From Streptomyces sp. NBC_00490 (GTDB lineage: Bacteria; Actinomycetota; Actinomycetes; Streptomycetales; Streptomycetaceae), in NCBI RefSeq assembly GCF_036013645.1, contig NZ_CP107869.1, positions 620,001-684,000 of the forward strand: a DNA stretch of 64,000 nucleotides. Direction: 5' to 3'. A program made the translations under genes and the position numbers. This document shows positions 27,805 to 35,452 of the stretch, one piece after another. Below the pieces are notes generated by a model. The model did not search any database and had not been told where the DNA came from. It saw nothing but the letters and a program-made list of their open reading frames with translations. Within the stretch, counting starts at the first letter, position 1. Each line of letters starts with the position of its first letter.

Positions 27805-28559
27805 GGGGTCCTCCCTGTGGTGTGGGGCCAAGGTTCAGCAGAACTGTGGGTCCGGACCTCGGAGGGGGCCGCGGGCACCCGCTCGACTTCCGGCTCGGGC
27901 AAGGCGTCCAGGAGCCTGTCCGCCGGGACGAGCAGGGGGGCGGCGGCACCGGCGTTGACCATCAGCAGGGCGCCGGACCCGCGCAGTGACCGTGCCAGCT
28001 CCTGTGCCGGGACCGTGTCATGGCGAAGTGCCGCGGACATGAACTCGTGCGCCGGTGAGGTGAACGACAGGATCACCGGCGCCCCGTCCAGTCCGGCGGC
28101 CCTGAGCGGCCCGCCGTCCGGTCCCCGCACCACCGTGATCTCTGCTTCCGCGAGCGCCGCGAACGCCTCGGCCACCGAGCCGTAGCCGGTGGCAGCCCGC
28201 TGCGCCGCCGCGTCCACCGGGTCGGTGGGCTCCGGCCAGCCCAGCACCCGGGCCGAGGGCCGGTAGGCGGGGTTGGGACGGTAGTCCCCGACGTCCCCGC
28301 TCTCGTCGGACTGCCACTCCCCCACCACCGCCCACTCCGGCGGCATACCGTCCTGCTGCCACTCCGGGTCCACCATCCCGATCCAGTGGCCGGGCGCCCG
28401 GCGGGCGGCGTCCCGTACGGCCCCGGGTATCTCGGGAGTCTCTGTGACCTTGGCGTCGTCGGCGCCGGATGCCTCCGCGGCGGCCGGGCCGGAGCTGTCG
28501 GGCACCGCGGACGGGACGTCATCCCCGCCCTCTTGCCGTTGTCCGGGCCGCATCTCCAC
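27801..28559 (-). CDS. SseB-like type VII secretion-associated protein
   Basis: This protein has about 252 residues. The N-terminal third is Ala/Asp-rich and followed by a short segment with GHWIGMVDPEW. The C-terminal half resembles the SseB N-terminal domain of streptomycete ESX loci, with GAPVILSFTSPAHEFMSA, then GSGALLMVNAG and LLVPADRLLDAL. It is likely a cytosolic accessory factor. The GTG at 28559 is chosen because AAGAG lies 5 nt upstream, but the ATG at 28553 is an alternative. It is the first gene of a minus-strand series (SseB-like, lectin, AAA+, mycosin) and overlaps the lectin gene by 4 nt. It is divergent from the second lectin. Confidence 0.68.
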   Translation of the reverse strand: MEMRPGQRQEGGDDVPSAVPDSSGPAAAEASGADDAKVTETPEIPGAVRDAARRAPGHWIGMVDPEWQQDGMPPEWAVVGEWQSDESGDVGDYRPNPAYRPSARVLGWPEPTDPVDAAAQRAATGYGSVAEAFAALAEAEITVVRGPDGGPLRAAGLDGAPVILSFTSPAHEFMSAALRHDTVPAQELARSLRGSGALLMVNAGAAAPLLVPADRLLDALPEPEVERVPAAPSEVRTHSSAEPWPHTTGRTP

Positions 28560-29036
28560 CTGAACTCTTCGGTCAGTACCAACACTTGGGCGCCGGTGGC
28601 TCGCGCACACACCGACGATGATCAGATCGGGAGCCCAGGATGCCACACCAGCCCCGCCCGTTGCGGAGCGGACGGAGTCCGAATCGCCGCGTCGGCGTGC
28701 CCGTTCGTTGCCCGGATCGGGGACTTTCCGGGAGCAGCGAGGCCTGAGTGGACAAAGCGACGGCAGAGTTGAGGGAGGCGGTCGGCCAACCGTCCACGGC
28801 AGGAGCTAAGTTGAGCCGTACGGGAAGACCTTGTTGCTCGGCACGGCGCCGGATCGGCCTGCGGCCACCACAGCGCCGGGCCGGTGCACCTTGACGACCG
28901 CGACCGGACCGAACTCCGGTCCACCTCGGGTCGGCACTCGACCAACGCCCGCCGGACTTCCCGGTGTTCATCCAAACGACCACTGCACGGGCCCCCGGCC
29001 ACGACCGACAGCTCCGCCACCGAGGAGGAGTACCGC
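28560..29036. promoter_or_regulatory. Divergent intergenic region between the SseB-like gene and the bulb-lectin gene
   Basis: These 477 bp carry the promoters of two divergent transcripts. GAGGAGGAG (29022-29030) is the ribosome-binding site of the rightward gene. I found no convincing consensus promoter, operator or RNA structure, and the open frames through it have weak coding character. Confidence 0.5.
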
Positions 29037-30221
29037 ATGTCCCCCCAGCACCCCACCCCCGACGCGAACTCGGAGGCGGCCGCCGCCCGCGCAGGGGAGA
29101 CCGGATTACCGCCCACCCCCTCCACACCGGACGGACCGACGCCGCGCCAGTCCCCGGCTCCACAGGCGGAGTCCGCAAACACCGCCGCGGAGTCAGACGA
29201 AGCCGGGGCGAAATCCGGCAAGAACGAGAAGGAACACGGCACCGCGGACACGGAATCCGGCGGCGCAGGCGCAGAATCCGGACCCCCTAAGGCGGAGTCC
29301 GGTGCCAACGAGACCGGGGCGCCCACCGCTGCCGGAGCCGAGGAGAGCAACGCCACCGCGGCCGGACCCGAAAAGGCCACAGCCCCGGGTACGAGCGAAA
29401 CCGCCGACGCCGAGGAAACCACTGCCATCCCGCCCTCGCCCGAGGCAACCGGAACCACTGAGGCACCCGAGGAGCGCGCCGCCGTAGCGGCAGCCGTCGG
29501 AACCACGCCGCCGGGCGCCAAGACCCACACCGGCGTCGGCGGCGGACGTCCCCGCAAGCCGATCCTGGCCGGGGCAGCGATAGCCGGCGCCGCTCTGATC
29601 GCCATACCCCTGCTGCTGACCGGCAGCGCGAAGGACGACGGACCCCCCGACTCCGCACAGGGGTTGGCCGCAGGAGGCTCCGACACCGTCCTGAACCCGA
29701 CCTCCGCCCCAGCCGCCCTCGACGACTACGTGGCCGAGAAGCCCAGCCCGTCCCCGAAAAAGGCGAAGCCGACGAAGAGCGCGCCCGCGAAGGTCGCCGC
29801 TCCCCAGTCCGCCGCTCCCGAGCCGAAGACCAGCCCGAGCAGCACACCGGAAACGAAGCCCAAGGCCAAGCCCAAGCCCAAGGCGAGCCCGAAGCCGAAC
29901 TGGAGCACCGAGACCGTCTCCGCGACCAGCGTCCTGGAGGTCAACCAGGCCTGGACCACCAACCGCATCCGGATGGTCATGCAGACCGACGGCAACCTCG
30001 TCGTCTACAACGAGCAGCGCAAGCCGATCTGGGCATCCATGACCTTCGGTACGAACCACCGGGCGATCTTCCAGCAGGACGGCAACCTCGTCATCCACAA
30101 CGGCGACGACCGCCCCATCTGGGCTTCACAGACCTGGGGCCACGAAGGAGCCCAACTCGTCCTCCGGGCCGACGCCAAGGTGGCCATCGTGCAGAACGGC
30201 GCAGTGCTCTGGACGACCTGA
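29037..30221 (+). CDS. Membrane-anchored bulb-type (mannose-binding-like) lectin
   Basis: This protein of 394 residues starts at the ATG at 29037, 6 nt after GGAGGAG. An acidic, Ala/Glu/Ser/Thr-rich N-terminal segment (about 1-175) precedes one transmembrane helix (ILAGAAIAGAALIAIPLLL). A Lys/Pro linker (KPKAKPKPKASPKP) leads to a B-lectin domain. Two sites fit the QxDxNxVxY signature (QTDGNLVVY and QQDGNLVIH), and the third (LRADAKVAI) is degenerate. The plan mirrors the divergent ricin-type lectin, and the transmembrane segments are clearly related, so the pair probably shares an ancestor with the lectin head exchanged. Cell-surface sugar binding linked to the ESX locus is inferred. Confidence 0.85.
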   Translation: MSPQHPTPDANSEAAAARAGETGLPPTPSTPDGPTPRQSPAPQAESANTAAESDEAGAKSGKNEKEHGTADTESGGAGAESGPPKAESGANETGAPTAAGAEESNATAAGPEKATAPGTSETADAEETTAIPPSPEATGTTEAPEERAAVAAAVGTTPPGAKTHTGVGGGRPRKPILAGAAIAGAALIAIPLLLTGSAKDDGPPDSAQGLAAGGSDTVLNPTSAPAALDDYVAEKPSPSPKKAKPTKSAPAKVAAPQSAAPEPKTSPSSTPETKPKAKPKPKASPKPNWSTETVSATSVLEVNQAWTTNRIRMVMQTDGNLVVYNEQRKPIWASMTFGTNHRAIFQQDGNLVIHNGDDRPIWASQTWGHEGAQLVLRADAKVAIVQNGAVLWTT

Positions 30222-30266
30222 CACCCTCTCCGACGCGACAAGGACGGATCGGCCTCCCGGCCTCCC

Positions 30267-32549
30267 TCACTTCCCCTGCGTGTCGAAGGCGACGAACCTC
30301 AACTCCGCCGTGTAGCGCCGCCTTTCGTCATCAGTGAGCCAGGTCTGTTCCGGGGTCGGAAGCATCTCCGTGAACGTGGCCGTGCCGTTCGGGTCCTTGC
30401 GGGCAAGGCGGCGCAGGGCCTTGGCGAGGATCGTGACGTACACCGGACTGTCGAAGTCGACGTAGAAGGGCCGGGACTCCGTCGGAGAGACGACGAAGAC
30501 GTAGCGGGGCAGCCCGAGTCGGGTGCGCCACTGGCGCGCCCGCACGAAACGCCGGGCTTCGTCCTTGTCGTCGGCGAAAGCGGCCTCCGCGGCGGGCAGC
30601 TGCCAGGTCTCGCGGGCGACCACCATGCGGTCGAGGGTGACGCGGGGGGTGTGGGCAGCCGCCGGCAGCAGCTGGAAGAGGTCCATCGACAGCGTGGTCA
30701 GGACGTGTGAGAAGACATCGATCGCGGGGAAGAGCGCACCGTCGGGCAGGCGGACGACGAGCTCGCCGTCGCGCTCCTCGACAAGGGCGTCGGCGCTGCG
30801 GACGGCCCGGGGGCGGGCGGGGTCGGCGGTGAAGTCGGAGAGGGCGACCTGGTAGTCCTGGGGTCGCACCAGCGTGTGCCGGACGCGGGCCGAGAGGCGG
30901 GCGCGGTGCTCCTTGGGGATCAGGGGCATCAGGCGCGGGCCGGGGTGGTCCTGGTCGGTGAGGGCGATCAGTTCCTCGATGTCCGGGTGCTGGTGGGTGA
31001 AGAGCGAGGCACCCAAGGTGTTGGCCGCGAGGTGGAGTTCACCGAGGACGAGGGTGAGGTCGCCGCGTGCGGCAGCCTCAGGACCGTCGGCGGCGATCAT
31101 GATGTCCGGGCTGAGGTAACGGGCCGTGGTCCAGCCTCCCCCACCGTCGAACTCCCGCCGCGCGGCCCTCTCGATGTCGGCGGCGCGCCGGCCGACCCGG
31201 CGGGCCCCCTCGGGGACTGCGAGGATGCGCTGCCAGCGTGCGGCGAACTCCCGCTGCAGCTCCCCGGCTGCCGTGCGGGCACTGCCGTGCAGCACCGGCA
31301 GGCACGCGAACCAGAAGGAGGCCAGGTCGACCGGGCCGGAGGCTGCGAGTCGGTGATGGACCGCGCGGATCTCGGCTTCCACGGTGGCGGCCAGTTGTGA
31401 GGTCAGCCAGCCGGCGCTGTCCATCAGGATGCGCAGTGGGGACAGCGCCTCCACGACAGCCGGGCCGAGGCGGGTGGTGGCGGAGCGCCGCGTGTCGCTG
31501 TACACGAGAGAGCGGCAGGGGGCGGTGGAGGCCGACTTCTCCCGCACGGCGGCCGTGTCCGTGAGGTCGGTGAAGTCGCGCTCCAGCTCCTGCAAAGCCG
31601 TCAGGAGTTCGTCCTCGTCGGTGGCGGCGGCTACTTTCTCCCTGCCTTTCTCCAGGAGGTCGAGGGCAGCGAGGCCACGTTGCCTCAGGCTCGGCTCGCC
31701 GATGGTCAGCAGCCAGGTGCGCAGGGCCCGCTCGGGGTGGGTTCCGGCCGGGACCTCCAGCCGCCAGGTCACCCAGCGGCGGGCCACCAGGTCGTGCAGC
31801 GTCGCGGCGACGTCGGTGCCGGGCAGGTCGCTGGCGATGTCGCGGGCCCGCCGTACCCCGTCACAGTGGGCGAGAACCGCCGCGGCCGCGGCGGACACCG
31901 TCGTCGGGCGCCGGCCGGGCACCCGCACCTCGTCACCGTTCAGCACGACGAACGGCACCCGCCGCGGGGCGATCCAGTCGCGCAGTCCCGCATCCGCGTC
32001 CAGGATCTTGGCAAGCGCGTCAATGCCCCAACTGGCCCAGTACACCGTGGAATCGGCGATCAGGCCGGTTCCCGGGTCGACCTGCACCCCGGACGCCGCC
32101 GTGTCCCAGCGGCCCCAGCCGACGGGGCCGAAGAAGCCGATGGTGTCGTTCTTCACGCAGAACCGCTGCCAGTAGTGCGCGACGAGTTCCTCACGCTGGC
32201 GGGGCATGCTGCTGCGCGCATCGATGCCCGGCTTCCAGCGCAGGAACGGGGCGATGCCGGAGGTGAGCACGGGCCGGTTCTGCCAGGCCACCGCCTGCCG
32301 GAACGCCGGGGTGCGGGCGATGTCCTGAAGAACGTGCGCGGTCTGCACGGCCGCCGCGCCCAGCTCGTCGGCGAAGGCTTCCCAGTCGGGGCCGGACAGC
32401 GGGGTGTCGGGGCCGAACTTGTCCGCGGCCTCGGCGAGTCCGGGGGGAGCCAGGCGTAGCACGCCGTCGGCCGGGAAGCCCGGTCCGCGCAGCGCGAACT
32501 GGTTCCACAGGCGCCAGCGGCCGAGGAACGGAACGAGGTCTTCGGTCAT
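30267..32549 (-). CDS. LanB-like (lantibiotic dehydratase N-domain) protein, copy 1
   Basis: This protein of 760 residues starts MTEDLVPFLGRWRLWNQF, with AAGGAG 6 nt before the ATG. It matches the LanB N-terminal (tRNA-dependent glutamylation) domain from end to end. RFCVKNDTIGFFGPVGWGRW lies near residue 140, CRSLVYSDTRR in the middle, and PFYVDFDSP and a final LPTPEQTWL...ELRF segment at the C-terminus. No SpaB-C elimination domain follows. Such short LanBs include split dehydratases and PEARLs, which use aminoacyl-tRNA to add amino acids to peptide carriers. It is the last gene of the minus-strand set, 139 nt after the carrier protein gene. It is paralogous to the protein at 35449-37770, with almost identical DNA in one block. 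Confidence 0.85.
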   Translation of the reverse strand: MTEDLVPFLGRWRLWNQFALRGPGFPADGVLRLAPPGLAEAADKFGPDTPLSGPDWEAFADELGAAAVQTAHVLQDIARTPAFRQAVAWQNRPVLTSGIAPFLRWKPGIDARSSMPRQREELVAHYWQRFCVKNDTIGFFGPVGWGRWDTAASGVQVDPGTGLIADSTVYWASWGIDALAKILDADAGLRDWIAPRRVPFVVLNGDEVRVPGRRPTTVSAAAAAVLAHCDGVRRARDIASDLPGTDVAATLHDLVARRWVTWRLEVPAGTHPERALRTWLLTIGEPSLRQRGLAALDLLEKGREKVAAATDEDELLTALQELERDFTDLTDTAAVREKSASTAPCRSLVYSDTRRSATTRLGPAVVEALSPLRILMDSAGWLTSQLAATVEAEIRAVHHRLAASGPVDLASFWFACLPVLHGSARTAAGELQREFAARWQRILAVPEGARRVGRRAADIERAARREFDGGGGWTTARYLSPDIMIAADGPEAAARGDLTLVLGELHLAANTLGASLFTHQHPDIEELIALTDQDHPGPRLMPLIPKEHRARLSARVRHTLVRPQDYQVALSDFTADPARPRAVRSADALVEERDGELVVRLPDGALFPAIDVFSHVLTTLSMDLFQLLPAAAHTPRVTLDRMVVARETWQLPAAEAAFADDKDEARRFVRARQWRTRLGLPRYVFVVSPTESRPFYVDFDSPVYVTILAKALRRLARKDPNGTATFTEMLPTPEQTWLTDDERRRYTAELRFVAFDTQGK

Positions 32550-32688
32550 GGCGGACTCCTTGACGCGCGTACGGGACGAGGTGAGGTGGGAGTGGGGTGG
32601 TGCGGCGGCCGACCGGTGGCCCCCGGCCCGCGCACGGACCGAGGTGCGCGGAGCATCGGGGGCCCGGTCGGCGCCACGGTGCCCGGGG

Positions 32689-32946
32689 TCAGGGGCGGCC
32701 GAAGTCGGCGTCGACGACCTCGGCGAGGTCGCGCGGGGTCGGGTAGGCGAAGACCAGGGAGACCGGGACGTCGTCGGAGCCGAGGATCTCCTGGAGGCGG
32801 CCGGTGATCTGGAAGGCGGTCAGGGAGTCGCCGCCCGCCTCGTAGAAGTCGGTGTCCGCGGTGAGGTCGGCGTAGTCCAGGACGTCGCGGAAGATGTCGA
32901 CGAGCAGGTCGAGGGTGCTGACGGCGGTGGCGGTCTTCTCGGTCAT
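32689..32946 (-). CDS. Stand-alone peptidyl/acyl carrier protein
   Basis: This protein of 85 residues starts MTEKTATAVSTLDLLVDI. It is a four-helix carrier domain with the phosphopantetheine site DFYEAGGDSLTAFQI (Ser in GGDSL, near residue 42) and the usual YPTPRDLAEVV helix IV. The ATG overlaps the TGA of the PLP-enzyme gene by 4 nt. It probably carries an aminoacyl thioester loaded by the stand-alone adenylation domain two genes upstream, after activation by the phosphopantetheinyl transferase at 38273. No condensation domain lies in this operon, so the loaded residue must pass to another partner, perhaps the LanB-like enzymes or the NRPSs. Confidence 0.9.
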   Translation of the reverse strand: MTEKTATAVSTLDLLVDIFRDVLDYADLTADTDFYEAGGDSLTAFQITGRLQEILGSDDVPVSLVFAYPTPRDLAEVVDADFGRP

Positions 32947-33959
32947 GGCGTGTCCTTTTGGAAGGTGATCGGTGTGATGCAGGTGTGCAGGCGGGCGGCG
33001 GTGTTGCCGCCGGAGACGACGGCCACGGCGGCTTCGCGGCGGCCGGCGCGCAGGGCTCCGGCCAGGGCGACGGCACCGCTGGGTTCGGCGTCGACGCCGT
33101 GGTGGCGCAACAGGGCTGCCGCGGCGAGGATCTCGGCCTCGCCGACGGCGATGAGGTCATCGACCCGGTCACGGATGATCGGGTACGTGAGGCGTCCGGG
33201 CCGCTGGCCGCGCAGGCCGTCGGCGACGGTGTTGCTCGGCGGCAGCTGTACGGGGTGTCCTGCGGCCAGGGAGCGGGCGTAGCGCGGGGTGAGGGCGGGT
33301 TCCACGCCGACGACCCGGATGGGGCGTCCGGTGGCGGCGAGACAGACGCCCGCCAGGAGGCCGCCGCCGCCGACCGGGACGTAGACCGTCTCGGTGTCGG
33401 GGGCGTCGGTGAGGAGTTCGGTGCCGACGGTGCCCTGGCCGGCGATCACCAGGGGGTGGTCGGACGAGGGGACGAGGACGGCGCCGGTCGTGTCGGCGAG
33501 AGCCCGGGCGCGTTCCTCGCGCGCGGCGACTCCCCCGCTCACCTGGACGGTGTGGGCGCCCAGGGCGCGGATGGCGGCGGCTTTGGCGGGGGCGGCACCG
33601 GAGGCGAGGACGACGGTCAGCTCGAGGCCGAGGGTGCGGGCGATACGGGCGAGGGCGATGCCGTGGTTGCCGGAGGAGCCTGTGACGACGCGGTCGGCGG
33701 CCAGGGCGAGAACGGCGTTGGCGGCGCCGCGGGTCTTGAACGAGCCGCCGATCTGGCGGTGTTCGGCCTTCAGCAGCAGGTGCGGGCCGCGGGCGGCGGT
33801 CCTCGGGCCGGGCAGCAGGGGGGTGCGCACGATGTGCGGGGCGATGCGCGCGGCGGCGATGGCGAGGTCGGCGGGATCAGGGAGATGGGCCACGGAGTGC
33901 GTGGTCGTGGGCCTGGTGCCGAGCACGGTCGGGCGGCCGGTGGTGGTCGGCGTGCTCAT
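32943..33959 (-). CDS. PLP-dependent enzyme of the threonine dehydratase/serine racemase fold
   Basis: This protein of 338 residues is a fold-type II PLP enzyme. The Schiff-base Lys75 lies in GGSFKTRGA, and SSGNHG, the phosphate loop VGGGGLLAG and a C-terminal VVSGGN complete the site. The sequence is closest in pattern to threonine/serine ammonia-lyases and racemases rather than O-acetylserine sulfhydrylases. It may make a keto acid, a D-amino acid or a beta-substituted residue for the adenylation-carrier pair. It is held by 4-nt overlaps between the adenylation gene (ATGA at 33959-33956) and the carrier gene, so it acts in the same step or supplies its substrate. Substrate not predictable from the sequence. 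Confidence 0.85.
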   Translation of the reverse strand: MSTPTTTGRPTVLGTRPTTTHSVAHLPDPADLAIAAARIAPHIVRTPLLPGPRTAARGPHLLLKAEHRQIGGSFKTRGAANAVLALAADRVVTGSSGNHGIALARIARTLGLELTVVLASGAAPAKAAAIRALGAHTVQVSGGVAAREERARALADTTGAVLVPSSDHPLVIAGQGTVGTELLTDAPDTETVYVPVGGGGLLAGVCLAATGRPIRVVGVEPALTPRYARSLAAGHPVQLPPSNTVADGLRGQRPGRLTYPIIRDRVDDLIAVGEAEILAAAALLRHHGVDAEPSGAVALAGALRAGRREAAVAVVSGGNTAARLHTCITPITFQKDTP

Positions 33960-35452
33960 GCGGTGCTCCCGGCGACCAGGCGGCTGCGGTCGGCCTTGCC
34001 GCCGCGGGTGGTGGGCAGGGCGGTGTGGCGGTGGAAGAGGCGCGGCATCAGGTGGGGCGGCAGAGTGCGGGCCAGATGGGCGCGCAGGGCGGCGTCCGGC
34101 GTCGTGTGGTCTCCGGTGACGTGCGCGGCCAGGTAGACGCGGCCGCGGTCGTCGGTGTGCGGGGTGATGACGGCCCCGCTCACGGCGGGGTGGGTGAGCA
34201 GGGCGCCCTCGATCTCGGCGGGGTCGACGCGGTAGCCGCGGATCTTGATCTGCCGGTCACTTCGGCCTTCGTAGCGCAGCCCTTGGGGGCTCCAGCGGCC
34301 CAGGTCACCGGTGCGGTACATGCGGGAGCCGGGCGGTCCGTAGGGGTCGGGGACGAACGAGGCGGCGGTGCGCGCCGGGAGTCCTCCGTAGCCGCGGGCG
34401 AGGCCCGTGCCCCCGATGTACACCTCGCCCACGGCGCCGTCGGGGACGGGTGCGAGGTCGGGGCCGAGGACGCGGATGGTGGCGCCGCTCCTGGGCAGGC
34501 CGACGACGTCGTCGGCCGGGTCCGGGTCGGCCGCGACCATGTGGCGGGTGGTCGTCATGGTGCACTCGGTCGGCCCGTACTGGTTGACGAGGCGGCCGGG
34601 GACGAGGTGCCGGCCGCCCGCGGTGAGGAAGGGGCGCAGGGACTCGCCGCTGGAGGCGACGAGGGTGACGCCGGCCAGCGGGTCGGAAAGGTCGCGCTGT
34701 CCGGCGAGGTGGGTGAGGAAGGACGGGGTGACGCTGAGCAGGGCGGTGACACGGTGTTCGCGCACGGTGCGGGCGAATTCGGCCGGGCGCAGCAGTCGGG
34801 CGCGCTCCACGAGGACGAGGCGGGCGCCGGCCAGCAGGGGTGCGAAGGTGTCGCGGATCGAGGCGTCGTAGCCGAGCGGAGCGGTCTGCAGGACGACGGT
34901 GTCGGGGCCGAGGCCGAAGGCGCGGGCGGTGTCGCGCAGATAGCTGTCGAGGGCGTGGTGCTCGACGAGGACGGGGCTCGGCTCGCCGGTGCTGCCGGAG
35001 GTGTGGCTGACGTAGGCCAGGGCCCGTGGGTCGGCGGGCGTGAGCGGTGGGTCGTCGGCCGGGGTGGCGCGGTCCGGTGCGTCCAGGCGGACGACGGGGA
35101 CGCCGAGATCGAGGTCGGCGGCGTGCGCCGTGGTGGTCAGCAGCAGTCGGGCGCCCGCGCTGCGGACGAAGGATGCCAGCCGGTCGCGGGGCTGGCTCAC
35201 GTCCAGGGTGAGGAAGGCCGCGCCGCAGCGCAGGACGGCCGTCATGGCGGCGACCGCGTCCAGGCCGTGCTCGACGGCGACGGCGCAGACGGTCTCCGGC
35301 CGCAGGCCGTGCGCCCGCAGCAGACGGGTCACCTCTGCTGTCCGGTCGTCGAGTTGCCGGTAGGTCACCGGGCCGTCGGGGGTCTGAAGGGCGATCCGTC
35401 GCGGGTGCCGGGCGGCGTGTTCGGCGATGTCGTCGGCGAACGTGCGCATCAC
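33956..35452 (-). CDS. Stand-alone NRPS-type adenylation domain
   Basis: This protein of 498 residues is an AMP-forming amino-acid adenylation enzyme. It shows A3 (HTSGSTGEPSP, atypical because the usual PKG is missing), A4 (GYDASIRDTF), A5 (NQYGPTECT), A7 (YRTGDLGRW), A8 (GRSDRQIKIRGYRVDPAEIE) and A10 (TTRGGKADR). The pocket residues I can align give roughly DARSASQMTK, which matches no specificity I know. It should load the carrier protein two genes downstream and may need the MbtH-like protein encoded divergently. It overlaps the upstream LanB gene and the downstream PLP gene by 4 nt each, so one translationally coupled unit is implied. Confidence 0.88.
   Translation of the reverse strand: MMRTFADDIAEHAARHPRRIALQTPDGPVTYRQLDDRTAEVTRLLRAHGLRPETVCAVAVEHGLDAVAAMTAVLRCGAAFLTLDVSQPRDRLASFVRSAGARLLLTTTAHAADLDLGVPVVRLDAPDRATPADDPPLTPADPRALAYVSHTSGSTGEPSPVLVEHHALDSYLRDTARAFGLGPDTVVLQTAPLGYDASIRDTFAPLLAGARLVLVERARLLRPAEFARTVREHRVTALLSVTPSFLTHLAGQRDLSDPLAGVTLVASSGESLRPFLTAGGRHLVPGRLVNQYGPTECTMTTTRHMVAADPDPADDVVGLPRSGATIRVLGPDLAPVPDGAVGEVYIGGTGLARGYGGLPARTAASFVPDPYGPPGSRMYRTGDLGRWSPQGLRYEGRSDRQIKIRGYRVDPAEIEGALLTHPAVSGAVITPHTDDRGRVYLAAHVTGDHTTPDAALRAHLARTLPPHLMPRLFHRHTALPTTRGGKADRSRLVAGSTA

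Noticed and set aside
27801..28646. Longer version of the SseB-like protein starting at 28646
   Set aside because: The added N-terminal residues have poor coding character, and a start with AAGAG lies at 28559.
32546..32688. Possible 36-residue peptide between the carrier protein and LanB copy 1, considered as a PEARL or LanB substrate
   Set aside because: It has no ribosome-binding site, is Arg/Pro-rich and is only the tail of a shadow frame.
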